Position numbers and translations under genes: made by a program | DNA from: Candidatus Poribacteria bacterium | GTDB lineage: Bacteria; Poribacteria; WGA-4E; WGA-3G | NCBI GenBank assembly: GCA_022394775.1 | Contig: JAGFCB010000077.1 | Span: 1 to 38,519 of the forward strand | DNA: 38,519 nucleotides | Reading direction: 5' to 3' | Part shown: positions 1 to 7,808 of the stretch, one piece after another | Layout: every line of letters starts with the position of its first letter | How positions within the stretch are numbered: the stretch's first letter is position 1 | The notes under the pieces: model-generated | Databases searched by the model: none | The model's input: only the letters and a program-made list of their open reading frames with translations | Told to the model about the DNA's origin: nothing

Positions 1-45
1 CACCTCTAAAAAGGGAATGTTCATCATTTCAAATCAACCCTTAGT

Positions 46-72
46 GACGCGACGAGTTGTTAAAAAGTTTCA
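46..72 (-). promoter_or_regulatory. ECF-type promoter of a sigma-sensor gene (S0) starting just left of the window
   Basis: Read on the minus strand, a -35 TGAAAC (67-72) is followed by 17 nt and a -10 CGTC (46-49). This is the classical ECF promoter form. The stretch 1-130 aligns with the leaders of the sigma genes inside the window, including the box TGAACATTCC and the purine-rich SD zone at its left end. In S1 to S4 the -10 core lies exactly 50 nt from the ATG, so the S0 start codon is expected about 4 nt outside the window. No coding sequence of S0 is visible. Confidence 0.7.
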
Positions 73-134
73 CAATTTTGGAAAATTTTTAGCAAAGTTG
101 CAGAAACCGACAAGTTTCGCCGAAAGATGTGGAT

Positions 135-273
135 TTATAGTAAAATCGAAAAATAAATCAACACTTTAGAAAACAACAAACCTCCCGGTTGCAGGGTTTT
201 TGCTGGGGTATTTTTTCAGGGTTTGTAACCCCGCCTTTTATAGATGTCTCGTTAATTGTAGTTTTTACTATAG
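135..273. repeat. MITE-like element, family A, copy 1 (degenerate)
   Basis: The left end TTATAGTAAAATCGAAAAAT and right end TTTTTACTATAG are imperfect inverted repeats. They match the ends of the copies at 21232-21352 and 21492-21621. The interior carries GC-rich CCCGG/GGGTTT tracts and no ORF. It lies directly behind the AGATGTGGATTTAT segment that the S0 leader shares with the S1 leader, so it has probably cut off the distal part of the S0 promoter region. Confidence 0.55.
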
Positions 274-287
274 ATAGAGGTGAGGAA

Positions 288-310
288 GGGCGGGCATTGA
301 AGCACCGCCC
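288..310 (-). terminator. Hairpin downstream of S1
   Basis: GGGCGG...CCGCCC stem extended by an inner GC/GC pair across a bulged A, 22 nt after the S1 stop. The run after the stem on the minus strand is only TTCC, so termination is plausible but not strong. A closely similar hairpin follows the BNR-tail relic at 24993-25013. Confidence 0.45.
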
Positions 311-332
311 AGGTAGGATATACTGATTTCTA

Positions 333-3300
333 TCATTCCTCAAGATTGAAGTGCAGCACGCCGCTGTCCTGCGTACCGACATACAACACGTTCCCATCAA
401 CAGCAAGCGAAGTCACCCGCTCCGGCACTTCTGATGTGACCTGTTTCCAAGTGCCGTTTTCCAAACGATAAACTCCTTGTTCCGTGGTGATACCATAAAG
501 AGTTGTGCCATCCACAGCCAAGCGTTTCATAATAAGACGTGTTCCTGCTGCATTGGTTAAAGTTCGCCAATATTTTCCTTCAATTGATGCGGCGACACCT
601 GCGTCCGTAGCCACACACACCGTGGGACCAACAAACACGATATCCTTGAAAGTTTTAACAGGAAATGGCAAGATCGAAGTGATATCAAGCCACTTATCTC
701 CTCTGTTAGACGATACGACGAGGTGCCCATCCCGTTTTCCGACGTAGACAGTGTTCCCCGAAATAGCAAGTTGGAGATCCCGCTCCGCTATGTCCAGAGT
801 TAATTCAACAGTTTCTTCCAGTCCGGTGTCCTGCCATTCAGCATCACCGAGTTTCCATCGGAAGAGCTTAAAGTTATATTCCATATAGAAGGTGTCGCCA
901 CTAACAGTAAACGGTCCATGAAATCCTAATTTGACATAGACATCTGGTTGTTGGGGATCCCATTGAGCTAACTGTTTGAAAAACTGGGTGGCTCCAGAAA
1001 CACTTCTCTGCAACTGTTCAATAAATGCCTCTTCTGCCTCTGGTGAGTCAAAAGCGTCTGTTCTTTTTCCAGATAAATGGTATCTTAATGGTAGAGCATT
1101 AAAAACAGGCATGCCTTGAACGGGCATTAGGGTATTGCTACCATCAGATACATGATAAATACGTGTTTTACCATCGCCCATTGAATCTCCACTGCCATCA
1201 CCATAAGAGTCTCCACCTTTCACATAAATTGTACCACCGGATTTGACTATCTGGGTAATGAGGGGTGCTTCTGCTCTCTCAGGCCTTGCCCTTGGTATTT
1301 CCGTTTGAATGAACTGCCAAGATTTACCCTGATCCTCAGTTTTTACTATTTTCTCTTCTACTTTTGCGTAGAGAACCATAGGCGTATTGCTTCCTTTATC
1401 AGTTCTTTTAACGGTGATTAAGTTATCAATTTGACTTTGGCGATTTACATTTATAGCGTGCCACGACTTACCACCATCAGGGGAACGATGGAGTCCATCA
1501 TCCCAATTACTGACATAAAAAGTGCTCTCATTTAACACCGCAGCTATTGAAGGGAAACCTTTGAGTGTTTGTAAGGACATCCATGTATCTCCACTATCAA
1601 TGGAGCGCACCATACCCTGTTCCATAGCCAAAAGTGTTTCGCCTACAGCAACAAGTTTAATAAAAGCTGGAGAACCTTTCACCGACCAGGCGTTTGTCGG
1701 CGTTATATCTATCCACGAATTTCCTAAGTCAGTTGAGCGGAGTAGCCACCAAGTGCGTTGCGCTTCCTTCAATCCCTGCCGAGGATCTAATACATCCTGA
1801 TTCAACTCTGCTACGACATAAAGTTTCTCTGCAGTCGCAGCAACAGAATGGATTTTCCCAACAAACATAGGAAATTGCAAGCGTTGCCAACCATCAGCGT
1901 TCCAGCGATAGAACCCGGTATCTGTTCCAGCAAATACCGTGTTTTGGACTGCAACGAAGGCGTGGATATCTCCCAGTCCGTCGTGGATTGCCTCCCATAT
2001 CTTACCGGTGTCCTTGGATCTAAGGATACCGGATCTAAAGATACCGTCTTTGAAAGCGATGTAAAATGCCTGTTCTGTTAAAACAAGATCAATCGGAGCC
2101 TGATATTCCGACCATGAGTGAAGAAAATTCCACGTCTTACCTTCATCCTTTGACGCAAAAAGGTTGTTAGATGGTAGTATATAAAGCGTATTTTCCCATT
2201 TTGCGATAGGCGGGTCATTTTTCCAAGAAGTGTACAATGAAGTAATGTCAGAGAGGTGTTGCCACTGCTTTTCGTCGTCCTGTAATTTGTAAAGATTATC
2301 ATCGGAAAAGGCGTATAGCTCCCCCTGAGGTGTAACATGTAATATTCTCGCCCGACTTCCTTTGACGGGTTCCGCCTGAATCCATTCTTGTTTCAGCACA
2401 GAAACGTCTTCACCTTCCACCTGCGCCGCAGCGAATAAAACTTCATCACGGCGCTTCCCCACACCATCATTTTTACTCGGAACAGAAGAATTTCCGAGTT
2501 GCGTCCGAATATCCGGTTTAGATTCAAGGTTTAGCACCACTGGCACCTCAATGATATTCACTGTCATTTCTGAAGTCGCATCAAAACTATAAGGTTTCTG
2601 GAAACGCGATAGATATTGCGTCCCGACACCTAATATCAAAAGCAGTGCCATCAATGTGGAAGCAGCGATTGCCCACGGCACCAACGGTTTACTGCCGGAC
2701 GGGACCGCGGTTTTCAGCCGCGAAACCTCGCGTATGATATTTTCTGTAAGATTTGGCGTAATTTGGAAATTACCTAAAGTCTCGCGTATCATCGGTTCCT
2801 CCTTCTTCAGACGTTGCCGAGCGCGATAAATACGGGTTTTAATCGTCCCTACCGATACGCCTAAAAACTTGCTTATTTCTTCATACGTCATCCCCCCGAG
2901 GTAGTAGAGCGTGATCACTGTGCGCTCACTCTCTTGTAACTTCGAGAGCAGCTGCTTGACGACTTCGCGCTGCGCTTCTGCCGCTGTCCCCTCATTTTCC
3001 GCAATAACATATCCAGAATACGTCGCTTTTTCTAATGCTGCGCTGCTCGTGTCTTCCAACGACTGCGTTGATAAACGTTTCTTACGCAGCCACATCTTGC
3101 AGTAATTCGTCGCTATCACATAAAGCCAACCCGCAAACTTTTGCGGTTCCTTCAGGGTTGAAAGGTTCTGATATGCTTTCAGAAAGGTATCTTGCGTAAT
3201 CTCTTCGGCGACATGAAAATCTCCAGTTTTCCGCCACGCCAGCGCGTGCACCGATTTCTGGTGTTTTTTTAGAAGTGCAGAGAACGCCACATCATCACCG

Positions 3301-3341
3301 TCAAGGACGCGTTGGATGAGTTCAGCATCGTTGTTTTTCAT
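333..3341 (-). CDS. S1: membrane-anchored ECF sigma factor fused to an Asp-box (BNR) propeller sensor
   Basis: 1002 aa. Sigma2 covers about residues 8-90 (DITQDTF-type helix, then LSTLKEPQKF and ATNYCKMWLRKK). Sigma4 covers about 130-183, with reading helix SVGTIKTRIYRARQ. A conserved linker (ITPNLTENI) leads to one TM helix at about 220-240, then the family motif RFQKPYSF and a segment ending RTQLGN. From about 330 to the end there are repeated Asp-box motifs S-x-D-x-G-x-x-W (for example SKDEGKTW, STDLGNSW, SPDGGKSW), as in sialidase or Ycf48-like propellers. The expected topology is sigma in the cytoplasm and propeller outside. The ATG has an AGAGGT SD 5 nt upstream and a promoter at 3391-3417. 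The sigma2 half is nearly identical to S4, the sigma4 helix matches S2, and the sensor matches S8. The sensed ligand is unknown. Confidence 0.88.
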   Translation of the reverse strand: MKNNDAELIQRVLDGDDVAFSALLKKHQKSVHALAWRKTGDFHVAEEITQDTFLKAYQNLSTLKEPQKFAGWLYVIATNYCKMWLRKKRLSTQSLEDTSSAALEKATYSGYVIAENEGTAAEAQREVVKQLLSKLQESERTVITLYYLGGMTYEEISKFLGVSVGTIKTRIYRARQRLKKEEPMIRETLGNFQITPNLTENIIREVSRLKTAVPSGSKPLVPWAIAASTLMALLLILGVGTQYLSRFQKPYSFDATSEMTVNIIEVPVVLNLESKPDIRTQLGNSSVPSKNDGVGKRRDEVLFAAAQVEGEDVSVLKQEWIQAEPVKGSRARILHVTPQGELYAFSDDNLYKLQDDEKQWQHLSDITSLYTSWKNDPPIAKWENTLYILPSNNLFASKDEGKTWNFLHSWSEYQAPIDLVLTEQAFYIAFKDGIFRSGILRSKDTGKIWEAIHDGLGDIHAFVAVQNTVFAGTDTGFYRWNADGWQRLQFPMFVGKIHSVAATAEKLYVVAELNQDVLDPRQGLKEAQRTWWLLRSTDLGNSWIDITPTNAWSVKGSPAFIKLVAVGETLLAMEQGMVRSIDSGDTWMSLQTLKGFPSIAAVLNESTFYVSNWDDGLHRSPDGGKSWHAINVNRQSQIDNLITVKRTDKGSNTPMVLYAKVEEKIVKTEDQGKSWQFIQTEIPRARPERAEAPLITQIVKSGGTIYVKGGDSYGDGSGDSMGDGKTRIYHVSDGSNTLMPVQGMPVFNALPLRYHLSGKRTDAFDSPEAEEAFIEQLQRSVSGATQFFKQLAQWDPQQPDVYVKLGFHGPFTVSGDTFYMEYNFKLFRWKLGDAEWQDTGLEETVELTLDIAERDLQLAISGNTVYVGKRDGHLVVSSNRGDKWLDITSILPFPVKTFKDIVFVGPTVCVATDAGVAASIEGKYWRTLTNAAGTRLIMKRLAVDGTTLYGITTEQGVYRLENGTWKQVTSEVPERVTSLAVDGNVLYVGTQDSGVLHFNLEE

Positions 3342-3390
3342 CGAATACCTCTGAAAACGGAATGTTCATTGTTTGATATCAATCTTTAAT

Positions 3391-3417
3391 GATGCGACTT
3401 CAGACAAAAAAGTCACA
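3391..3417 (-). promoter_or_regulatory. ECF-type promoter of S1 (TGTGAC-N17-CATC)
   Basis: -35 TGTGAC at 3412-3417, a 17-nt spacer with a T-run, and -10 core CATC at 3391-3394, 50 nt from the ATG of S1. A conserved TTGCAGAATT lies directly upstream of the -35. The -10 is CATC rather than CGTC, shared only with S4. The -35 is shared only with S2. Confidence 0.65.
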
Positions 3418-3562
3418 GAATTCTGCAAACTTTTAATTAGCAAGTTTCAGAAGCCTACCAATTTCGCCAAAAGATGTGGATTTATGTCCAGAGTGTTGAG
3501 ATTCCGTTCTGCTGTAAAAGAGAAGTAAGGAGGATTTGTAGTCGCTTCTTTCTGTTAGTAGG

Positions 3563-3571
3563 ATTATAGCA
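3563..3571 (-). promoter_or_regulatory. Distal housekeeping-type promoter of S1 (extended -10)
   Basis: TATAAT (3563-3568) preceded by TG one base upstream (TGCTATAAT on the minus strand), about 222 nt from the S1 start. The same TGnTATAAT sits behind the ECF promoter of S2, S4, S5 and S7. No convincing -35 was seen, as is common for extended -10 promoters. Confidence 0.5.
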
Positions 3572-3642
3572 CAAATTGAGCGAAGAAGCGAAATAGAAAT
3601 AAGGGAGGTGTAATGCTAAGACAAAAGGGTTTGAAAGGATAG

Positions 3643-3680
3643 GGAGGTAAAACACTTGCAATCCGCAAGTGATTACCTCC
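3643..3680 (-). terminator. Long hairpin behind the small lipoprotein gene
   Basis: Inverted repeat GGAGGTAA...CACTTGC / GCAAGTG...TTACCTCC with a short loop, 23 nt after the stop of the gene at 3704-4183. The sequence after the stem on the minus strand is CTATCCTTTC, so the U-run is poor. It could instead be a small REP-like palindrome. Confidence 0.4.
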
Positions 3681-3703
3681 TTTGTAATTTGTTTTACCAT
3701 TAG

Positions 3704-4183
3704 TCACTTTTCGATGGATTCTTCAGGATCCTCCTCACTGGCATCGAAGGTGGTTTTGAGGTTGTACCCCATTACAGGTTCATCCGTTAAGATGCCCAGT
3801 CTTTCGTATCGTTCTTTGTCCTTTTTCCACGATTTTAACCGCGCTTTTGCTTCAAGAGACGGATAGAGGTGTGCCTCTGCAGTATAGAACGCTATCGCCT
3901 CATCAACGCTCAGTCCGATGCCGTATCGGAGTTTTTGATTCAACAGGATATAAGTACGGACTTCTGGTATATCTCCGAACTTCCTGACAAGCGGGTTGTG
4001 TGGACTCGGATTGTCCGGGTCATTCTTGAACGGATGGAACCCGGGAATGAAATCTGCTTTAGAGGGCTCCTGTTTCTCATGGACCGATGTTGTGTTTTGA
4101 AGAGGTTCATTGACGTGCTTTGTGCTGCAGCCAGATAGCAAGGTAACGAGGATAAAAAATCCGAGTAAAGTTTTCATATTCAT
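3704..4183 (-). CDS. Small predicted lipoprotein, function unknown
   Basis: 159 aa. The N-terminus has a short positive start, a hydrophobic stretch (TLLGFFILVTL) and a clear lipobox LSGC at about residues 16-19, so the mature protein should be a lipid-anchored envelope protein. The mature part is acidic and proline-rich near the start (DNPSPHNP), then mainly helical and charged (SLEAKARLKSWKKDKERYERL). I do not recognise a family. An AGGAG SD lies 8 nt before the first ATG; a second ATG two codons in is also possible. It follows S2 by 197 nt, a gap holding a MITE, so co-transcription with S2 is uncertain. Confidence 0.7.
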   Translation of the reverse strand: MNMKTLLGFFILVTLLSGCSTKHVNEPLQNTTSVHEKQEPSKADFIPGFHPFKNDPDNPSPHNPLVRKFGDIPEVRTYILLNQKLRYGIGLSVDEAIAFYTAEAHLYPSLEAKARLKSWKKDKERYERLGILTDEPVMGYNLKTTFDASEEDPEESIEK

Positions 4184-4225
4184 TGGAGAGTCTCCTTTAT
4201 TTTATCAAGATCGCCTTGATACGGA

Positions 4226-4316
4226 TAGGACTTACGCAACCCCTTCGCTGGTGAGGTTTCTAACCTCGCCAGATGCGTGTAAGTGTAGGATTCATGGAAA
4301 AATTGCGTAAATCCTA
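4226..4316. repeat. MITE-like element, family B, copy 1, with target duplication
   Basis: 91 bp. Ends TAGGACTTACGCAA (4226-4239) and TTGCGTAAATCCTA (4303-4316) pair at 13 of 14 positions. The 5-bp direct repeat ACGGA flanks it at 4221-4225 and 4317-4321, as expected for a transposition target duplication. The interior is a second palindrome around CTGGTGAGGTTTCTAACCTC. No coding capacity, so it would need a transposase supplied elsewhere. Confidence 0.75.
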
Positions 4317-4380
4317 ACGGATAGAAAGGGTTTTGCGTTTTGTGGCAATCCTTCAGAGTTGTATAGCATGCGGGTTTCTT

Positions 4381-7227
4381 TTATTCACTTTTAGTTGAGC
4401 CCGCGAGAACTTCATTCCAATCCCACAAAAGAATTGTACCGTCTGCCCCTGTGCTGACGAGTGTTTTTCCATCAGGCGAAAATACCAACATTTTCACTTC
4501 TGCTGTATGTCCATTGAGTGTAGTGATTTTGTTTTCTTTTATCAAATCCCATAACTCAATGTTGCCATATCTAAGTCCAGCAACAAACACGGTACTATCT
4601 GGCGAAAACGCTAATGTTCTAGCACCACGGTGGTGCCTTTCTTTAAGATGGATTTCTTTATTACTTCCTAACAAACGGATTCCTTCATCCTTTGCCACGG
4701 CAAGCAGGGTGCCATTTGGAGAGAATACCAAGGATCTGATGGGATTTCGATATCTTACAGTCTTACTAAAATCATCATGTTCTATAAAGGAAGTTAATGC
4801 CACGCCGGTTTCCGCGTTCCACATCTGAACATTTCCTTCCCCGGTGCCAGTAACGAGTTTTTTTCCGTCTGGTGAGAACGCCAAAGCACTCACGGGTGGA
4901 AGAGACGTATTAAATAAAGTCCCTGTTTCTATATTCCACAAACTAATTTTACCGTGACTACTAAAGGCTATTGTTTTACCATCAGGTGAAAAAGTCAAAT
5001 TCGAGGGGACTCCAATATCTGTAAGGGTCGCCAATTCTCGACCCGTACTGACATCTGTTAAACGAATCAAAGAATCCAGACGCCAAGTGGCTTGGCCGAA
5101 AACTCCCCCGAAAACTATGCTGCCTTCGGCACCAACACTGGCGAGTTTCGTGCCATCCGGCGAAAACACTAAAGCCGGGAACAAATCTCGATGTCCTGCA
5201 GTATGAACAATAGGCTTATGCGGTGTTTTCACATCCCAAAAGGTAATTTCCCCATTAAAGGCTGCGCTTACAAGCGTGGAATTCTCTTGAAAGAAAGTCA
5301 CTGCTTTTACCGATGCCGTATGTCCTGTGATATCGGGCGGTAGCGAAACTCCTGTTTCTGTATTCCAAAATCGGATAGTGCCATCCGCCCCTCCACTTGC
5401 CAGCACGCTACCATCTGGTGAAAACGTTAGTGCATTAATACTGCTGGTATTGCCAGTGAGTGTCGCGAGTGGCTCACCCGTGGTAGTATCCCATAACTGC
5501 ACTGTTTTATCGACACTCCCACTGGCAAGCATCTTACCGTTCGGTGAAAACGCTAAGACATTCGTCCATCCGGTATGTTTTTGAAGGATGATCCCTTCAT
5601 CGTCATTGGTGAGTTCCCATAATCGGACGGTCTTATCCTTGCTGCCACTGGCGAGGCGAGTCCCATCGGGTGAAAATGCCAACACTAAGACATCTTTATC
5701 ATCCGACAGATCCGTTGGCGTTGCATGTCCGTCGAAGGTCAATAACGCTTTACCAGTTTTTGGGTCCCACAACTGTATTTTCCCATCATCCCATCCAATT
5801 GCGATTTTATCATCTGTGAGCGCGAAGACTTCAGGATAAGCTCGCCCCGAGCCAAATTGTGTTTCGGTCTTCTTCACAGTTCTCTTTCCACTTTCAATAT
5901 CTAACCAGAGAATCGCTTGCCCGAAGTTACCTAAACTGACAAGTGTTTTGCTATCTTCAGAAAACTGCAAGGCGGGTCCGGCAAAAGAATTACCAATGAG
6001 CGGCACCCTACGCTCCGCAGCCATCTCCCACACCTGGAGTTCCTGCCCGCGAAACGTGCCGCCACCATTCGCAAGGAAACGACCGTCCGGCGAAAACGCG
6101 AGGGATTGACACATCCCCGCGAATAGAGGCTTTTCTGTACCTGTTTCTACATCGTATAACCATACACCGATATTGGTACCCACAGCGAGTTGTGCACTAT
6201 CCGGTGAAAACTGCATCGCATTAATGCCACCCTTTCCGAAACGTGCTTTCGCTTCTTTGGGCAATGCCCATTGTGAATAATCTTTAGCGGTTTCCTCTGA
6301 TTGCGCGTCAGCAACTAATGCCGAAACATTGTTAGGCTGCGGGTTGAAGGTATCACGCTCGCTCGGTGTATTGACATTTCCAAGCTGCAACCGAACATCT
6401 GGCTTGGATTCAAGGTTCAGCACGATGGGTGCTTCGATGAGTTCGACTGTCATCTCCGATGCAGCATCGAAACTGTAGGGTTTTTGGAAACGGGATAAAT
6501 ATTGCGTGCCGACACCTAACATCAAAAGGACGACTGCTAATGTGGAAACGGCGATTGCCCACGGCACGAGCGGTTTACCACCTGACGGGGGAGTGGGTTT
6601 CATTCTTGAAATCTCGCGCATGATATTCTCTGTAAGACTCGGTGTGATTTGGAAGTTGCCTAAAGCCTCTCGTATCATCGGTTCCTCCTTCTTCAGGCGT
6701 TGCCGCGCTCGGTAAACGCGAGTTTTAATTGTCCCTACCGATACGCCTAAAAACTTGCTGATCTCCTCATAGCTCATTCCCCCGAAGTAGTAGAGCGTGA
6801 TCACTGTCCGATCACTTTCCTGTAATTTGGCGAGTAGTTTCTTGACGACTTCGCGCTGCGTTTCCATCGTAACGCTCTCGTTTTCCGCAATGAGATATCC
6901 AGAATACGTTGATCTTTCCAATGCCACACTGCTTGTGTCTTCCAACGACTGTGTCCATAAACGCTTCTTGCGGAGCCATGTACTGCAGTGGTTTGCCGCT
7001 ATCACATAGAGCCAACTCGCAAAGGACTGCGGTTCTTTCAGCGTAGAGAGTCGCTGATACGCTTTGAGGAACGTCTCTTGTGTGATGTCCTCAGCGATAT
7101 GGAAATCTCCGATCTTCCGCCATGCAAGCGCATGCACCGGCTTTTGGTATTTGCGCACAAGCATGGAGAACGCCGTATCATCGCCTTCGAGGACGCGTTG
7201 GATAAGGGCAGCATCGTTGTTCTTCAT
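4381..7227 (-). CDS. S2: membrane-anchored ECF sigma factor fused to a 14-repeat WD40 sensor
   Basis: 948 aa. Sigma2 at about 8-90 is of the AANHCSTWLRKK type; sigma4 at about 130-183 has reading helix SVGTIKTRVYRARQ. One TM helix at about 220-240 (PWAIAVSTLAVVLLML) is followed by RFQKPYSF and an acidic linker. From about residue 330 to the end I count 14 WD40 units (FSPDG...LASGS.D.TVRLWD), which fits two seven-bladed propellers. Units 4, 8 and 9 are degenerate or carry insertions. Sensor and tail (ending LAGSTKSE) are closely paralogous to S7 (LAGSNKSE), while the sigma2 half resembles S3 and the sigma4 half S1. It probably acts as a membrane-bound one-protein sensor/regulator. Whether the sigma part is released by proteolysis cannot be told from sequence. 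Confidence 0.88.
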   Translation of the reverse strand: MKNNDAALIQRVLEGDDTAFSMLVRKYQKPVHALAWRKIGDFHIAEDITQETFLKAYQRLSTLKEPQSFASWLYVIAANHCSTWLRKKRLWTQSLEDTSSVALERSTYSGYLIAENESVTMETQREVVKKLLAKLQESDRTVITLYYFGGMSYEEISKFLGVSVGTIKTRVYRARQRLKKEEPMIREALGNFQITPSLTENIMREISRMKPTPPSGGKPLVPWAIAVSTLAVVLLMLGVGTQYLSRFQKPYSFDAASEMTVELIEAPIVLNLESKPDVRLQLGNVNTPSERDTFNPQPNNVSALVADAQSEETAKDYSQWALPKEAKARFGKGGINAMQFSPDSAQLAVGTNIGVWLYDVETGTEKPLFAGMCQSLAFSPDGRFLANGGGTFRGQELQVWEMAAERRVPLIGNSFAGPALQFSEDSKTLVSLGNFGQAILWLDIESGKRTVKKTETQFGSGRAYPEVFALTDDKIAIGWDDGKIQLWDPKTGKALLTFDGHATPTDLSDDKDVLVLAFSPDGTRLASGSKDKTVRLWELTNDDEGIILQKHTGWTNVLAFSPNGKMLASGSVDKTVQLWDTTTGEPLATLTGNTSSINALTFSPDGSVLASGGADGTIRFWNTETGVSLPPDITGHTASVKAVTFFQENSTLVSAAFNGEITFWDVKTPHKPIVHTAGHRDLFPALVFSPDGTKLASVGAEGSIVFGGVFGQATWRLDSLIRLTDVSTGRELATLTDIGVPSNLTFSPDGKTIAFSSHGKISLWNIETGTLFNTSLPPVSALAFSPDGKKLVTGTGEGNVQMWNAETGVALTSFIEHDDFSKTVRYRNPIRSLVFSPNGTLLAVAKDEGIRLLGSNKEIHLKERHHRGARTLAFSPDSTVFVAGLRYGNIELWDLIKENKITTLNGHTAEVKMLVFSPDGKTLVSTGADGTILLWDWNEVLAGSTKSE

Positions 7228-7276
7228 CAGGTACCTCTAAAAAGGGAATGTTCAGTATTTCACATCAACACATAGT

Positions 7277-7303
7277 GACGCTATTTGAGATGAAAAAGTC
7301 ACA
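7277..7303 (-). promoter_or_regulatory. ECF-type promoter of S2 (TGTGAC-N17-CGTC)
   Basis: -35 TGTGAC at 7298-7303, 17-nt spacer, -10 core CGTC at 7277-7280, again exactly 50 nt from the ATG (7227). TTGCAGAATT precedes the -35 and the box TGAACATTCC lies in the 5' leader. The -35 equals that of S1 and the -10 equals that of S3. Confidence 0.68.
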
Positions 7304-7431
7304 CAATTCTGCAAACGAGAGCGGCAGATTCATGTCAAGGAGGTTTGAGATGTTATCCTGTTGATTATGAGGAATAAGGAGGGTTTGTTGTTGGACGCTT
7401 CAGACCACAATTGACTCCTTCTTTTCGTGGA

Positions 7432-7440
7432 ATTATACCA
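7432..7440 (-). promoter_or_regulatory. Distal housekeeping-type promoter of S2 (TGGTATAAT)
   Basis: Extended -10 TGGTATAAT on the minus strand within the conserved phrase ATTTATGGTATAAT, about 205 nt upstream of the S2 start. It is nearly identical to the distal site of S5. Confidence 0.5.
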
Positions 7441-7543
7441 TAAATCCGACGATACTAAAATAAGATTACTTATATAATACCAAAAATTGGTGAGGGCACA
7501 CCAACGAAGGAGGGTTTATTATTAGCAGAAAGTAGTTTAGACA

Positions 7544-7773
7544 TAGGTTGGGTTGAGCTGGAACGACTAAGACCCCTATAGTTTATACAGAGAATTCCAC
7601 TTTTCAATGAACCAACCCTGTAGGTAAACACAGCGAAACCCAACAATCCAAATGCTATAGGTGTGAAAATGTGTTGGGTTTCACTGGTGTTTTGGTGATT
7701 TTAGGTTTCTTGGTAAACTTGCAGGTCATCTTTTCTATACGGTTTTTGATGGCTCCTTGTTCAACCCAACCTA
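7544..7773. repeat. Non-coding inverted-repeat element, family D, with a nested copy
   Basis: Perfect 13-bp terminal inverted repeats TAGGTTGGGTTGA (7544-7556) and TCAACCCAACCTA (7761-7773) bound about 230 bp. Inside is a second inverted pair, GAAACCCAACA (7635-7645) and TGTTGGGTTTC (7672-7682), so one element may have inserted into another. No ORF of note. It ends 35 nt from the S3 stop codon. Together with the S2 promoters it accounts for the 7228-7808 gap. Confidence 0.65.
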
Positions 7774-7808
7774 CGTGCTGTTGCCATTGTTTTCCTATAC
7801 CGTCTAAT

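Noticed and set aside
3869..4310. Plus-strand ORFs opposite the small lipoprotein gene and its upstream MITE
   Set aside because: They are antisense to a gene with a clear lipobox and run into a mobile repeat; no SD or family features.
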